Assembly: GCF_002783505.1 (NCBI RefSeq)
Contig: NZ_PFGL01000049.1
Span: 1 to 51,805, forward strand
Length of the DNA: 51,805 nt
Reading direction: 5' to 3'
DNA from: Shewanella sp. CG12_big_fil_rev_8_21_14_0_65_47_15
Lineage (GTDB): Bacteria; Pseudomonadota; Gammaproteobacteria; Enterobacterales; Shewanellaceae
Shown here: positions 9,260 to 21,300 of the stretch, piece by piece
Layout: every line of letters starts with the position of its first letter
How positions within the stretch are numbered: position 1 is the stretch's first letter
Position numbers and translations under genes: made by a program
The notes under the pieces: model-generated
What the model saw: only the letters and a program-made list of their open reading frames with translations
Databases searched by the model: none
What the model was told of the DNA's origin: nothing

Positions 9260-9861
9260 GATAGATCCCTCTGATAACCCATTCCCTGTAAATAAGCCTG
9301 CACATGGCTTTCGAGTAAATCCCGCAGAGATAGCGTTTGGGCGAAGAGTTTATTATCCAGCGATAACATTGTCAGCCCATGGATCCCACCCCACAGCACG
9401 CGGCTCATGCTCAAATGGCGCTCCGGTGTCATCTCGGGGAATAACTGTGCCACTTCATGTTCAATTAGCGAAAACAATCTCGCAATCCATTGTCCTTGGG
9501 ATTCTGGCAACGGCTCAGAATCGAGCAATTGCAACTCAAACACTAGCTTAAAGCATTGGCGCTGCTCGTGGGCAAACAGACTATACTCCGACGCCATTGC
9601 AATGATTTTACCGACACCACTGGCAGCATTAACCGCTGCTAGCCGACCGTGTAAGGCACGCAGCGTCACCTCTGAAACCGCCAAAAGCAAGTAGTTATAA
9701 CTACCAAAGATGTTAATTAAGGTGCTGGGCACATAGCCAATTTGGCTAGCCACTTTACGCAAACTTAGCCCGACAACACCCTGCTCGGTCAGCAACTCGG
9801 TTGCAGCCTGTATTGCCATAGCGCGAATTTCATCATGGCTGTGTTCTTTACGTCTCGCCAT
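9250..9861 (-). CDS. TetR-family transcriptional regulator
   Basis: The 203-residue protein has an N-terminal helix-turn-helix (GLSLRKVASQIGYVPSTLINIF, about residues 32-54) followed by an all-helical TetR C-domain of the WHG type (motif LWGGIHGLTML). The ATG at 9861 has GGGAG eight bases upstream; an in-frame GTG at 9870 is too close to it. The gene overlaps the MFS/PlsC gene downstream by 10 bp, so it probably regulates its own operon. The upstream region holds an inverted repeat with AAAACAA (9911-9917) and TTGTTTT (9932-9938), a weak operator candidate. The ligand is unknown; a fatty-acid-type effector fits the neighbour. Confidence 0.85.
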   Translation of the reverse strand: MARRKEHSHDEIRAMAIQAATELLTEQGVVGLSLRKVASQIGYVPSTLINIFGSYNYLLLAVSEVTLRALHGRLAAVNAASGVGKIIAMASEYSLFAHEQRQCFKLVFELQLLDSEPLPESQGQWIARLFSLIEHEVAQLFPEMTPERHLSMSRVLWGGIHGLTMLSLDNKLFAQTLSLRDLLESHVQAYLQGMGYQRDLSCY

Positions 9862-10061
9862 CAATATCACTCCCTGTTGGATAGCAAGAGACTAACAGCA
9901 GTCAAAATAAAAAACAATGTTCAAAATAAGTTTGTTTTATGTACAACTGCGGGTAAATAGTGAAGAATATCATTGAAGATGATAAATAAAGATAGACGCT
10001 CGAAATCGATTCACCCAGCAAAGCGAACGGTGATGCGGGATTACACCGCACAAAATAACAT
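9862..10061. other. Intergenic region upstream of the TetR gene
   Basis: AT-rich DNA without a supportable gene. It must contain the TetR-operon promoter. A TTGACT/TATCCA pair on the minus strand (9900-9905 and 9878-9883, 16-bp spacer) looks like a promoter but would start transcription on top of the ribosome-binding site, so it is doubtful. Confidence 0.4.
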
Positions 10062-10092
10062 AAAAAAACGGTGTGCTCTGTCAGCACGCCGT
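10062..10092 (-). terminator. Intrinsic terminator of the nudE-cysQ-GNAT operon
   Basis: A ten-base-pair stem with one G-T pair (10068-10077 with 10083-10092) and a five-base loop, followed on the minus strand by seven T's. It lies 84 bp after the GNAT stop codon. Confidence 0.8.
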
Positions 10093-10175
10093 CCATTATT
10101 TTGATTTAAAAATCATTCTTAATTCAAAGGTGTTTTTATTTGAGGCTAATTTTAGTTCAAAGATGAGAGCGAAAT

Positions 10176-10619
10176 TTAAGGCTTACAATAAGTCATCACC
10201 ACTCTATCGGCTCCGGCACCAAAATAATCCGCTTCAAATGCGGAATCGACAAAACCTAAGTGCCGATATAAACCGTGGGCAGGATTAGTTGGGTCAACCG
10301 TTAGCAGCACCTGTCGCACATGGCCTGGCAGTTGGGCCAAACATTGTTGTATCAAACGCTTACCCACTCCCTGGCCACGGGTCTGTTCACTCACTGCGAC
10401 GGATAAGATCCACATACATTCAGGATCGCCACTCTGGGCGCAGAGCAAATACCCTCGCACACAGTTATCTTTATCCACAGCAACTAAAAATTGCTCTGGC
10501 CAACAATCAAATCCCTGACGGAAGAAAAAATCGGGATAGCTATGTTCACCAAAAATGGCCTGCTCGAGTTGATAAACCGTCAATAACTCTGACTTTAATA
10601 CCGGACGTATCGACTGCAT
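10176..10619 (-). CDS. GNAT-family N-acetyltransferase
   Basis: This 147-residue single-domain protein has the acetyl-CoA-binding motif A as RGQGVGKRLI and the later signature NPAHGLYRHLGF. Its overall plan resembles RimI-type N-alpha-acetyltransferases, but the family is too diverse to name the substrate. It starts seven bases after cysQ ends and has no clear ribosome-binding site, which suggests coupling with cysQ. It is the last gene before the terminator at 10062-10092. Confidence 0.8.
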   Translation of the reverse strand: MQSIRPVLKSELLTVYQLEQAIFGEHSYPDFFFRQGFDCWPEQFLVAVDKDNCVRGYLLCAQSGDPECMWILSVAVSEQTRGQGVGKRLIQQCLAQLPGHVRQVLLTVDPTNPAHGLYRHLGFVDSAFEADYFGAGADRVVMTYCKP

Positions 10620-10626
10620 TTAAAAA

Positions 10627-11439
10627 TTATTCACCAATTAAGATCTTATCCCACTCCAAATTCGGGGCACCCACAACGATAAAATTAGGATTTTCTAGAG
10701 TGTCTCGCTCGTTGTAAGTCAAGGGCTGCAGCTCAGTGTCCATTAGCTGGCCACCCGCCTCCTCGACAATAATTTGCGCCGCTCCCGTATCCCACTCCCC
10801 CGTTGGTCCAACACGCACATAGCAATCGGCTCGCCCTTCGGCGACGAGGCAGCTCTTCAAGGCCGCACCGCCCATCACCACCAGCTCACAATGTTTAGGG
10901 TGATTAAAGAGCGTTAATACCGATTGCGGATCCTGACGGCGACTCACAGCCAATCTTAGGGAGACCTTTTCACGGTGCTCAATTTGGCGGCTACAAATAC
11001 GCACTTCCTGTTTATCCGTGCGTTTATAGGCACCTAATCCCGCAATTGCGTAATAACATACCTGCGTCATTGGCACATAGACCACGCCCATCACAGGGCG
11101 GTTATGCTCCACCAGCGCAATAATCACCGAGAAATCACCGCTGCCAGCAATAAACTCACCCGTGCCATCGAGTGGATCGACAAGCCAGTAGCGCTTCCAC
11201 GTTTCACGCACACTAAGGGGAATATCGGCAGCCTCTTCGGACAAGATAGGAATATCGGGTGTCAAGGTGGCTAAGCGTTCACAAATCAGCTTGTTCGCCG
11301 CTAAATCCGCTGAGGTAACCGGGGTATTATCAGGCTTCATTTCTCGCTCAAAATTACCTTTGAGATAAATGTCACGGATAGCGCACCCCGCATCCGTTGC
11401 AATCGCAATCACCTCGTCGATTAACTCTTCTGGCTTCAT
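10627..11439 (-). CDS. cysQ: 3'(2'),5'-bisphosphate nucleotidase CysQ
   Basis: CysQ hydrolyses 3'-phosphoadenosine 5'-phosphate (PAP), the by-product of sulfate assimilation and of PAPS-dependent sulfotransferases, to AMP. It belongs to the inositol-monophosphatase superfamily: the metal-binding acidic residues are in LSEEAA (about 67-71) and DPLDGTGEF (88-96), and the C-terminal motif is WDTGAAQIIVEEAGG. The length of 270 residues is usual. It lies between nudE and a GNAT gene, all leftward. Because two sulfotransferase genes that would make PAP lie 13-17 kb away in the accessory block, CysQ may also serve them. Confidence 0.93.
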   Translation of the reverse strand: MKPEELIDEVIAIATDAGCAIRDIYLKGNFEREMKPDNTPVTSADLAANKLICERLATLTPDIPILSEEAADIPLSVRETWKRYWLVDPLDGTGEFIAGSGDFSVIIALVEHNRPVMGVVYVPMTQVCYYAIAGLGAYKRTDKQEVRICSRQIEHREKVSLRLAVSRRQDPQSVLTLFNHPKHCELVVMGGAALKSCLVAEGRADCYVRVGPTGEWDTGAAQIIVEEAGGQLMDTELQPLTYNERDTLENPNFIVVGAPNLEWDKILIGE

Positions 11440-11519
11440 AACAACTCCAATCGCAAACTTCGCGAATGTTTTGCAAGCGTTCTGACTTTGAACGCTTAAA
11501 AGGAAAAAGATTATTTAAG

Positions 11520-12107
11520 TTATATACCCAAGCTACCTGAAGATACGAGTTCCAGGTTGTTTGGGTATAAATACTTTTGCGCTAAAAACAACGCGCTGAC
11601 ACTACGGGATTCGGAAAAATCGGCATTATCGAGCAAAGCTTCCCAATTGGCTAATTCCCAGGGCACCACTTCGATAGGCTCTGGCTCATCCCCCTCGAGG
11701 CGGCTTTCATAGAGATCTTCTGCAAGGAAAATCTGCATCTTACTGGAAAAATAACCAGGGGCGAGGCTAAGTTCTTTAAGCAGGGTAAGCTTATTGGCAC
11801 CAAAGCCAATTTCCTCCTGCAACTCACGGTTAGCAGCATCAATGGCAAGTTCCCCAGGATCTATGAGCCCTTTAGGAAAGCCTAGTTCATAATTATCTGT
11901 TCCTGCAGCATATTCTCTCGCCAGTAACATTTTACCTTGATGAATAGGTACTATCATCACGGCGCCACGACTGCCGCCTTTCATACGTTCGTACTGACGT
12001 TCAACACCATTAGAAAACTTAAGATGTACCTGCTCGATTTGGAATAATCGACTCCTAGCGACAACTTCGGTATGCAAGATTTCCGGCTTTTTCTGCCGCT
12101 GCGACAT
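11520..12107 (-). CDS. nudE: ADP-compounds hydrolase NudE (Nudix)
   Basis: NudE cleaves ADP-ribose, NADH and diadenosine polyphosphates. The Nudix box spans residues 80-102: it begins GLIDPGE and ends RELQEEIGF, with the metal-binding Glu residues at 95, 98 and 99. The sequence before the box (LLAREYAAGTDNYELGFPKG) is typical of the ADP-ribose-pyrophosphatase branch. An AGAGG lies six bases before the ATG. An 80-bp gap with a T-less hairpin (11475-11497) separates it from cysQ; they are probably co-transcribed. In E. coli nudE lies near yrfG-hslR-hslO-pckA, which is relevant to the large block upstream here. Confidence 0.9.
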   Translation of the reverse strand: MSQRQKKPEILHTEVVARSRLFQIEQVHLKFSNGVERQYERMKGGSRGAVMIVPIHQGKMLLAREYAAGTDNYELGFPKGLIDPGELAIDAANRELQEEIGFGANKLTLLKELSLAPGYFSSKMQIFLAEDLYESRLEGDEPEPIEVVPWELANWEALLDNADFSESRSVSALFLAQKYLYPNNLELVSSGSLGI

Positions 12108-12306
12108 AACTGCCTCTGGATAAAAATAGCGATAAACTAAATAGGATAAGTGACAATCTTACTATCCTGCCTTTAATCTACAACCTGAATTTATTGTGTG
12201 CTCTAAAAGATAAGCGGTATTTTTTGCGATAGAACTCACAAACCAAGCCAGGCCTAAGTGAATGGCCTTATCTTTTTTCTAAAAAAATCGGGGATTTTTG
12301 ATAGCT

Positions 12307-12369
12307 AAAAAGGGCAAAGACCAGTTTATTGATCACACACCAAGATCAAAAAACTGGCAAAGCCCTTTT
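12307..12369 (-). terminator. Intrinsic terminator of the giant surface-protein gene
   Basis: A long interrupted hairpin: AAAAGGGC (12308-12315) pairs with GCCCTTTT (12362-12369), CCAGTTT pairs with AAACTGG, and GATC pairs with GATC. On the minus strand the stem ends in CCCTTTTT. It is about 15-80 bp after the stop codon of the giant gene. Confidence 0.8.
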
Positions 12370-12384
12370 ATTTTGCGATGCCGT

Positions 12385-15300
12385 TTAGAACTGATAACGT
12401 AAATTAAATTGAGAACTTAGGAAATCATTCGGCTCTATATCCACGTACTGATAGCCAAGCCCCACCGACCAAGCATCGGTGAGTTGATAACTAAAACGCA
12501 CGCCAGCATACCAATCTGTACCATCCAAATCCGTCTTTAGGCTGGTATTTCCCATAGTACTGCTGATATCCGCTTGCCAATGGAACAAACCGACTGGTAC
12601 TTCAAATCGCCAGTATTCATGCTGTAACAGGGTAAAACGCAGCCCTAACATCACACCGTCTGCAAGTACCGGAGTCACTGTCTTCACCAACTCGTGGTAC
12701 TGCTCCGGTGTTAAGCTCGCTCCTTCAATCCTTGCACTCGCTTCACCAAAGTCGGCATAAGCTAATTCCACTGCCACTGTGGGCGTCCATTGATACCCGA
12801 CACTCACACCAAAGGCCGTATCGCTGTTATCTATCGAGGTAACGACTCCCGCGCCCACCTGTGGCTGCAGATCCTGCATGCCGCTATCGGCCTGGGCCTG
12901 TCCGATAAATCCCTCCACATACCAGTCGGAGGCATTGGCCTGCTGGATAGAACTCAGTAGCAACAAGGCCCCCAGCGCTAATTTCTGCCATTCCCTATGG
13001 CGCATAAAACCACCAACAAGGATCAAAGCTAATGCCCATAGAGCCATACTGCCTCCCCCCGATTTATTATCTATGACCACCTCTTGATACGCCTTTACTG
13101 TGATAAGAGCTTGCCCGCTAGCTTCTCCGCCCAAACCATCACTCACTTGATAAGTCACTGTATCCACTCCATCAAATCCAGTTTTAGGGATGTAACGCAG
13201 TTTGTTTGACTCGATAGACACTGTCCCTTGCTGTGCGCTGGCGCCCACCAGAGTTAACCCATTGCCGTCAGCATCGGTGTCATTACTCAACACATCGAGT
13301 AACAGACTCGTTCTGTCATCGGTTGCAGCATTGTCGTTTACGGCAATTGGCGCCGCATTACCGTTCACAGTCACAGTCAACTCACTGCTGGCAGTGCCCC
13401 CTTTGCCATCGGTAATGCTATACACCAACACATCGGTACCGATGAAATCGGTTGCTGGCATATAACTTAACTGCTGATTAGCTAAGATAACGACTGTGCC
13501 GAATTCACTGATCACTTGAGTGACAGTTAAGCTATCACCATCGCTATCCGTATCATTAGCAAGCACGCTGACATCTAGACTTTGGTTCCATGGAATAGAA
13601 GCCGCATCCGGATTCGCCACGGGTAAATGGTTGCCATTGAGCATCACCGACACCCCACTTGGGTCGACAATAGTGCGGTTTGCCACCCCATCATCATCGT
13701 TAGGGCCGCCATCCTCAATGGTTAACTGTACGCACCAGTGCCCCTCAGTTAATCCCGGTGCCCAACGACTGTCCCCAGGTGGTGGACAGAAACCACGTTC
13801 GCCCTCAGTACTAGCAACATTGTTACGTTCGTCGATTACAAAGTCCTGCCAACCATTTGGTGTGTTGAACTTACGGTAAACCGCATTTGCGGGGATCGGC
13901 GCGCGTTGTGGCAACACTAAGCTATAACTTTGACCTTGTTGCGGCAACCCAGTCGCAATGAAGTCGAAAATCCCCCCCACATTGGCAGCCAGGGTATCCT
14001 CAGCCACGGCATTGGACGGTAACTGCACGCCACTCTGTCCTTGTCTTAGGGCAATATGGCCTAGACGTAAACAGACGCCCGCTTGTCCCTCCGCCAAGAA
14101 GTACACTGGTTCGAGTTCCCCCTCGGGCATAACACTACAATCGCCATTAGCATCCAAATAATCTGGAATACCGTCACTATCCGTATCGGTGAAACCTTCC
14201 TGATCGTCTGGGATTAAGTCATCGTCGGTATCGTCGCCAGTTAACACAGGTAAACTTGGGCGCACGACAATATACACTTTTTCAGTCGTTGAACGTGCCG
14301 GTAGGCCATCATCGGTGGCCGTCAGGCTCACTGGATAAATGCCCGGTTGCACAGCAACAGGTGAGAAGAACATGCCCGCATCGTCGGATTGCAAGCTCAA
14401 CGAACCACTGTTCCAGGATAGGGTTAAGCTATCTTGCATGTTCGCATCCGTCACTTGTGCATGAATATGTACCTCACCCCCATTTTGCGCCACGATAAAC
14501 TGGTGCGCTCCCGCCTGAGTGACCGCTAAACTCACTTTAGGGGCAATATTCGCCTCAGTGATCAACACCTGAGTTTGCTTCTTACTGCCCAGATTTAGGC
14601 CAGTGTCGAGATTGATCAGCACATCCTCATCCCCTTCAACCACACCATCTTCAATAGTGCTAAAGCGGATCTGTGTCATTTGTCCTGAGATAATCTCTAC
14701 CACACCATCGACCAAATCGTGGTCAGCATTCCCTGCCGAGCCCGATACGGTATAAGGGATGGATAGCGGATAAATGGGCGCCTCACCATTAAGATGCACA
14801 CTGACTATCACCTCGTTACCTTCACCGACAACCTGATCCTTACTCAGCGAGATTAAGGGATTGACCTTCACTTTCTGCGCCTTAATTGCTTTATTGCCGT
14901 CACGGTCCACTGCTTGCCAGTACGCTAAATAACTACCTGGCGCGAAGAACAAACTCTTGTTCACTAAAGAAACGGGTAACGGATGCCCATTTCGATCGAC
15001 CGCTTTAGCAAAGCCAAGCTTCACTCGGGTAAATAACCCAGTTGCATTCACTTCGACATCATCAGGCAAGGTGATAACAGGTTGATTATCGGACTCGGCG
15101 CCTTCTATCAGAACAATCACCTTGGCGGTTGCCCTGCCCTTATTACCATCGCTGATGGTATAACGCAGTGCAACGGGGCCGACATAGGCTTCAGGTGCCG
15201 TAAATATCAATCCCCCATCGCCAATTTGGACGTTACCAATATCCGCTGCTGCGCCATCGATCGTCAGCGGATCACCATCCACATCCACATCGTTGGCTAA

Positions 15301-18300
15301 TACTGCCAATGAATACGTGTCGTTAGCGGTGCTGATTAAGGTATAACTGTCATCAACGGCTTGTGGCTCATCATTCACTGGCGTGACTGTGATAGTCACA
15401 GTTCCGGGCTCTGAACTCAGCTCCACATCCTTGGCGATAAAGCTAATCAGATCCGTGCCGTTGAAATCCTTCTCAGGGATATACAACCAAACGGAGCCGT
15501 GCTGCTCTAAAGTACCAGACTCAGGCTGGGCGACCACTTCATAGGTTAACGGATCACTATCGGCATCTTCTGCGGCTAAAGTGATCATTAGTGAACTGTC
15601 CTCCTCTAACGTCACTGTCGAACCTATCGCAATAGGCGCATCGTTGATGTTAGTCACTTGAATACTGAAGCTTTGCTCGGCCGTTAAGCCGTCCGTGTCA
15701 CCAACGCGCAGAGTGACCGCATGGCTACCCACATCGCTATTGCTTGGCGTACCGCTTAAGACTCCGCTAGTGGCATTAAAACTTAACCAACTGGGTTTAG
15801 TCACCGCGCTCAACGTCAGTACATCGCCCACATCGGTATCACTCGCCACGAAGGTGTAGCTATAGGCCGTATCTTGAGTTGCTGTAGTAATCGCCGTTGA
15901 ACTAATCGTCGGTGCATCGTTAACGTTAGTCACTTGAATGCTGAAGCTTTGCTCAGCGGTTAAGCCATCCGTGTCCGTCACCCGCAGTATCACGGGATGC
16001 GCGCCTACATCCGCATTACTTGGCATGCCGCTTAATACTCCGCTAGCGGCATTAAAACTTAGCCAGTTGGGTTTAGTCACCGCGCTCAACGTCAGTACAT
16101 CGCTTACATCGCTGTCGCTCGCCGCAAAGCTGTAGCTGTACGCCGCATCTTGAGTGGCAGCTGTGATGGCCGTTGAACTGATGGTCGGCGCATCGTTGAC
16201 GTTGGTGACAGTAATGCTAAAGCTTTGCTCGGCCGTTAAGCCGTCAGCGTCCGTCACTCGCAGTAACACAGGGTGTGCACCCACATCGGCATTGCCTGGC
16301 GTGCCGCTTAACACGCCAGTAGCAGCATTAAAGCTTAGCCAGCTAGGTTTGGTCACCGCGCTCAGCGTTAAGCTGTCGCCAGTATCGGAGTCACTCGCCA
16401 CAAAGCTGTAGCTGTATGCCACATCTTGAGTGGCAGTAGTGATGGCCGTTGAACTAATGGTCGGCGCATCGTTGACGTTGGTCACTGTGATGCTGAAGCT
16501 TTGCTCGGCGGTTAAGCCATCCGTATCGCTAACGCGCAGAGTGACCGCATGGCTGCCCACATCGCTATTGCTGGGGGTGCCGCTTAAGACTCCGCTAGCG
16601 GCATTAAAACTTAACCAGCTGGGTTTAGTCACCGCGCTCAATGTCAGTACATCGCCCACATCGGTATCACTCGCCGCAAAGCTGTAGCTGTACGCCGCAT
16701 CTTGAGTGGCAGCTGTGATGGCCGTTGAACTAATCGTCGGTGCATCGTTGACGTTAGTCACGGTGAGATTGAAAGCGGACAGGCTCGCACTGAGCACTCC
16801 ATCACTCACACTGATCACTATTGCCGTCGTCACACCGACATCCGCATTCGTTGGCGTACCGCTTAATTCCCCTGTTGCCGTATTAAAGCTCGCCCATGCA
16901 GGTCGATTCGTAATGCCAAAGAGCAGGCTGTTACCATCCGCATCTGCACCTGTTGGCACAAAGCTATAAGGTGCACCTTGAGCCACATTCGTCGCGGGTG
17001 TTCCCAAAATAGTCGGAGCACTATTCACCACAACCTCGAAGGTTTGAGTACTAGTATTACCCGCACCATCTTCGAGCGTCAGGGTGATGGTACTGGTACC
17101 CGAGCCAAGCGCAGTCACAGTCACACTTCTGTCGGCATTGCTTCCTGCTAATACAATATCCGCCAGTGGAACCACTGTGGTATCCGAACTCGCTGGCGTC
17201 ACAAGAATATCCGTCACAGCGGTTACATCATCGGCAATAGTAAACGCGAGCGTAGATGAACTCTCGCCAGGTTGAATGTGTTGATTATCAATTACTGAGG
17301 AAGTGGGCGCGCTCGTATCAATAGTCACAGATAGGGCGCTCGATGCGACACTGCTATTTCCTGCAATATCAGTAGCAGCCGCCGTGATGCTATGGGTGCC
17401 CGCACTCACGTTGGTCGCACTGACGCTCCAATCACCACTGCCATCCGCATTGACAGTGCCAAGCTCACCATCAAGTTGGCTGCTAAGGACGACACTGGCA
17501 CCAGCCTCTGCGGTCCCCGTCAACACGAGTGTCGTATTCTTGGTGATGTCATCCGCGGAACTCGTCCCCGAATCGCTTGCTGCATCCAGATCTGGCGTAG
17601 ATGGAGCAGCTGGCGCCATTGAGTCTTGAGTAATAGTAGGGACATTCTGGGGCGCAGAAACATTGCTCGCAGCATCGCGGGCAACCACAACAAAATTATT
17701 GTCGCTGTCCGTCGATAATGAGGCACTCAGGGTCCAAGCGCCCGCGACCACAATAGTGTCATCCAACACAGTCGCATTATCGGCAACACCGTCATTATCC
17801 ACATCGGCATAGAGGCTGATTGTCACCCCATCTTCAGCGTGCGTTCCACTGACCAATGTCGTTGCCTGATTGGTACTTATGGTGCCAGCAGGCGTAGTAA
17901 CAATAGGATCGACGGGGGCAGTCGTATCGACAATCACATTGACACTGTCCCACTGGCTATAGCTTAAGTCGGCATCGTTGCTGCCCGCATCTCGCATGGT
18001 GTCACCATTAAGCACTATGCCATTAGCATCGACAATTAAACCACTCGCCCCCGTGTTATCGCCCGCTTGGACCGTATATCTATAGGTCAGTACACCACTC
18101 ACCGCAGATACGAATATCGCTTGACGTGCCATACCATCGATATCGAGCGACAGCGTAGAAAGTGTGCCAGAAACCACCACATCCTCGGTCAGTGTAAGCG
18201 TGATATCGATAGCACTGCCGACGCCATAATGACCATCGTTAACATTAACCACACTCACTGCCGGGATGGCAGCATCCTTCGAAATAGTATCGGTCACCGC

Positions 18301-21300
18301 GGGACTGGAAACATTACCCGCCGTATCGGTCAGGGTCAGACTTAAGGTCAGAGTGCCATCCCCTAAGCCACTCACATTTATATTGGTGATCTGCTGTGAC
18401 GCACTCACGACGGCAATAGTGCCAGTGACAGGCGTGCCTGAACTACCAGTAATAGTGTAATTTGCACTGGTTCCCACCTCAGCACTCGCTAAGGTCAAGC
18501 TAATCATGCCTTGATTTGCCTGGGTGACCGATGCCTGATCAAAACTGACGCTGGCAATAGTCGGCGCATCCGTATCGACCGAGTGCGGAGTACCCGCACT
18601 ATAGACTCCGAGTGCATTACCCGCATCATCGACAATATCACTAGCTGTATGGTCTACCTTCAGACTGCCCGTACCCGATATACCATTAACTGTCACAGCA
18701 ACACCCGCTCCTGAACTGACTGAAACACTCGAAATAGAGCCAGATGCTGTGCCTGTGCTCACCAAGGCAAAATCATCCGTCGTCAGACTATTCACAGATT
18801 CACTAAAGGCGAGGTTGAATATCACACTGACATCCGCAGCAGAGGCACCACCAGCGGGGGCCGAACTGGTTATAGTGGGAGTTTGAGTATCGAGCGTAAG
18901 CACAAGTGCCGTCGATGCCGCGCCAGTATTACCAGCGGCATCGGTCGCAGTGGCCGTAATATTATGCGCTGAATTACTGGTCAATAACGGCGTGGTAAAC
19001 GACCAATTTCCAGCACCATCTGCAGTTGTAGTGCCCAATGCGCCATCGATGCTGCTCGTTAGCGTCACTGTGCTATTCGCCTCTGCGCTGCCAGTGAATG
19101 TCGGAGTGGTATCCTTGGTTACATTGTCTGTGCTGCTGATCCCCGAATCAGAACCTGCGGCAAGATCGAGTCCCGAAGGGGCTAAAGGTGGATCACGATC
19201 GACGGCATGACTTGCGCCACCGGTATACGCAGCAGTATAGCCATTAGTGCCATTACCATTACCGGATGCATCTTGGATATTGGAGTTCGCTTTGACATCG
19301 AGTCTCAGACTACCCGTGCCACTCACAGTATTCACAGTCACATCGACACTAGTGCCGGATGCCGCAGAAACGCTGGCAATACTGCCACTTGCCGAGCCTG
19401 TTGCCGTGAGCACAAAATCATCGGCAGAGAGATTGTTCACTACCTCATCAAAACTCACAGTAAACACTAGACTAGCCGCATTCGCCGCGGGTGAGCCCGA
19501 TACCACCACGCCAGTAACAATTGATGGAGTTACATCGGCAACGGTGAAGTTCCAATCGGTTTTATTACTAATGCCGGCGTAAATGTTATCCGCCAAATCG
19601 GTAATAGCCCCATTGGCGATTTGAATATAATAACTGGTGTTTTCAACTAGATTCGCGGTTGGGTTAATAGTCAGCATGCCACCAGCAGTACTTAACTGTC
19701 CCGCATGTGCAGTCACATCAATGGTCGCTACGGCCAGATCATCGGCGTCGTAGATCACTATATTGCCGGTACCGAGTTGAATATCTTCATTCATAGTCAG
19801 TACAAAATTAGCACCAACTGCCACCCCAACATCGCCATCGACAGGATTCAAGCTCTGCACTGTCGGTGCGGCAGTATCTACGAGAATTGCGATAGTTGAA
19901 CCAACCGAGTGCAACGTGAGCACTAAATCATTACCCGCACCGTCAAGTAAGGTTCCTCCGTTGGCATCAATGCTAGATGCCAAGGCAATACCGTCGGTAT
20001 CGTTATCACCAACCTGTACTGTGTAGCTAAAGACTAGATTAGTGGTTCCAGAGCCACTGATATATGCGGCATAACGGGTAGTTCCGCCAATAGTTACGGC
20101 GATACGCGGCGTCCCCCCGCCCGTATTCACAGTCACATTTTCAGTGCTGCTCACCGTAAAACTCAAGGTTTCCCCAACCACATAAGTATCATTTGCGGGG
20201 ACAGTAACACTACTCACAGTTGGCGCTATCGCATCCACTAATACGGCCGTGGTATTACCGACCGAATTTAAGGCTGAGTTCAGAGTATTACCCAGACTAT
20301 CCTTTAAGATGCCACCATTGGTTTCTATCAACCCCGCGACTGCTATTCCATCGGTATCGAGATCACCACTCTGCACTGTGTAGCGGAAAGTCAGTGCGTT
20401 GCTGCCGGAGCCGGAAAGATAACTGGCATACACAGTGGCAGAGCCTATCGTCAACGCAATCCGCGGCGTACCACCAGCAGTACTTACAGTAATCGCTTCT
20501 GTGGTATTGACGGTAAAATCGAGGTTTTGCCCTACAATATAAGTCGCATTGGCCGGAACGCCGACACTGCCCACCGCTGGTAGCACATTATCCACAACGG
20601 CATTGCTGCTGTCGGCCTGGGTTCTGGTATTGCCGGCATTATCCGTTACGGTGACCGACACATTACGATTAGAGGAATTAATGGCACCGGCAACCAAGGT
20701 ATAAGTGGCGGTCCAAGTACCGCTGCTATTGGTGGCAGCCACGGCCGCACCGCCACCAAATTGGCTAAAGTCGACGGTCACGGCACTCATGGTATCGCTG
20801 TTGTTATCGCCAATGGCGGTGTTATTCCAGCTGGCCGTGACTGTATCACCAGCGATATAAGCACCCGCAGTACCTGTGCCGCCGGCAATGCTGATATTGG
20901 CATCGGTGACTGTGGGAGCTGTGGTATCAATAGTTACCACCAGCGCAGTAGATGCTACTGACTCATTGCCTGCCGCATCTGTGGCTTTTGCCGTCAAACT
21001 ATGGGCCCCGTCAGCCAGCGCTGAGGAGGTCGTCAGCCAGTTGCCAATGCCATTTGCAGTAGTGGTCACCAGCACTGTGGTGCCGTCTGTGTCATAGATC
21101 CTGACTGTGCTGTTGGCTTCCGCCGACCCGGTAAGAGTGGGGGTAGTATCGCTGGTATAATCATCGGTGGCGCTACTACCCGAATCTGAGCCCGCCGTTA
21201 AATTAAGGCCAGTAGGCGCATTCGGCACCACGGCATCGACCAGTACCGCGGTCAGGCTACCCACAGAATTTAAGGTTAAGGTCAGATCGTTATTTGACCC

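Noticed and set aside
9878..9905. TTGACT-16-TATCCA promoter for the TetR operon
   Set aside because: It would start transcription at the ribosome-binding site itself, leaving almost no leader; noted only as a possibility.
10073..10717. Plus-strand open frames over the GNAT/cysQ region
   Set aside because: Antisense to well-supported genes, and the first one would have to be read through a terminator hairpin.
15635..16738. CRISPR array suggested by regularly spaced repeats
   Set aside because: Units are 276 bp of coding DNA without spacers; no cas genes in the window.
15938..16969. Series of similar plus-strand open frames of 65-87 codons (such as the one at 16430-16687)
   Set aside because: They are antisense shadows of the 276-bp repeats in the giant gene; their mutual similarity comes from the repeat, and they lack ribosome-binding sites.
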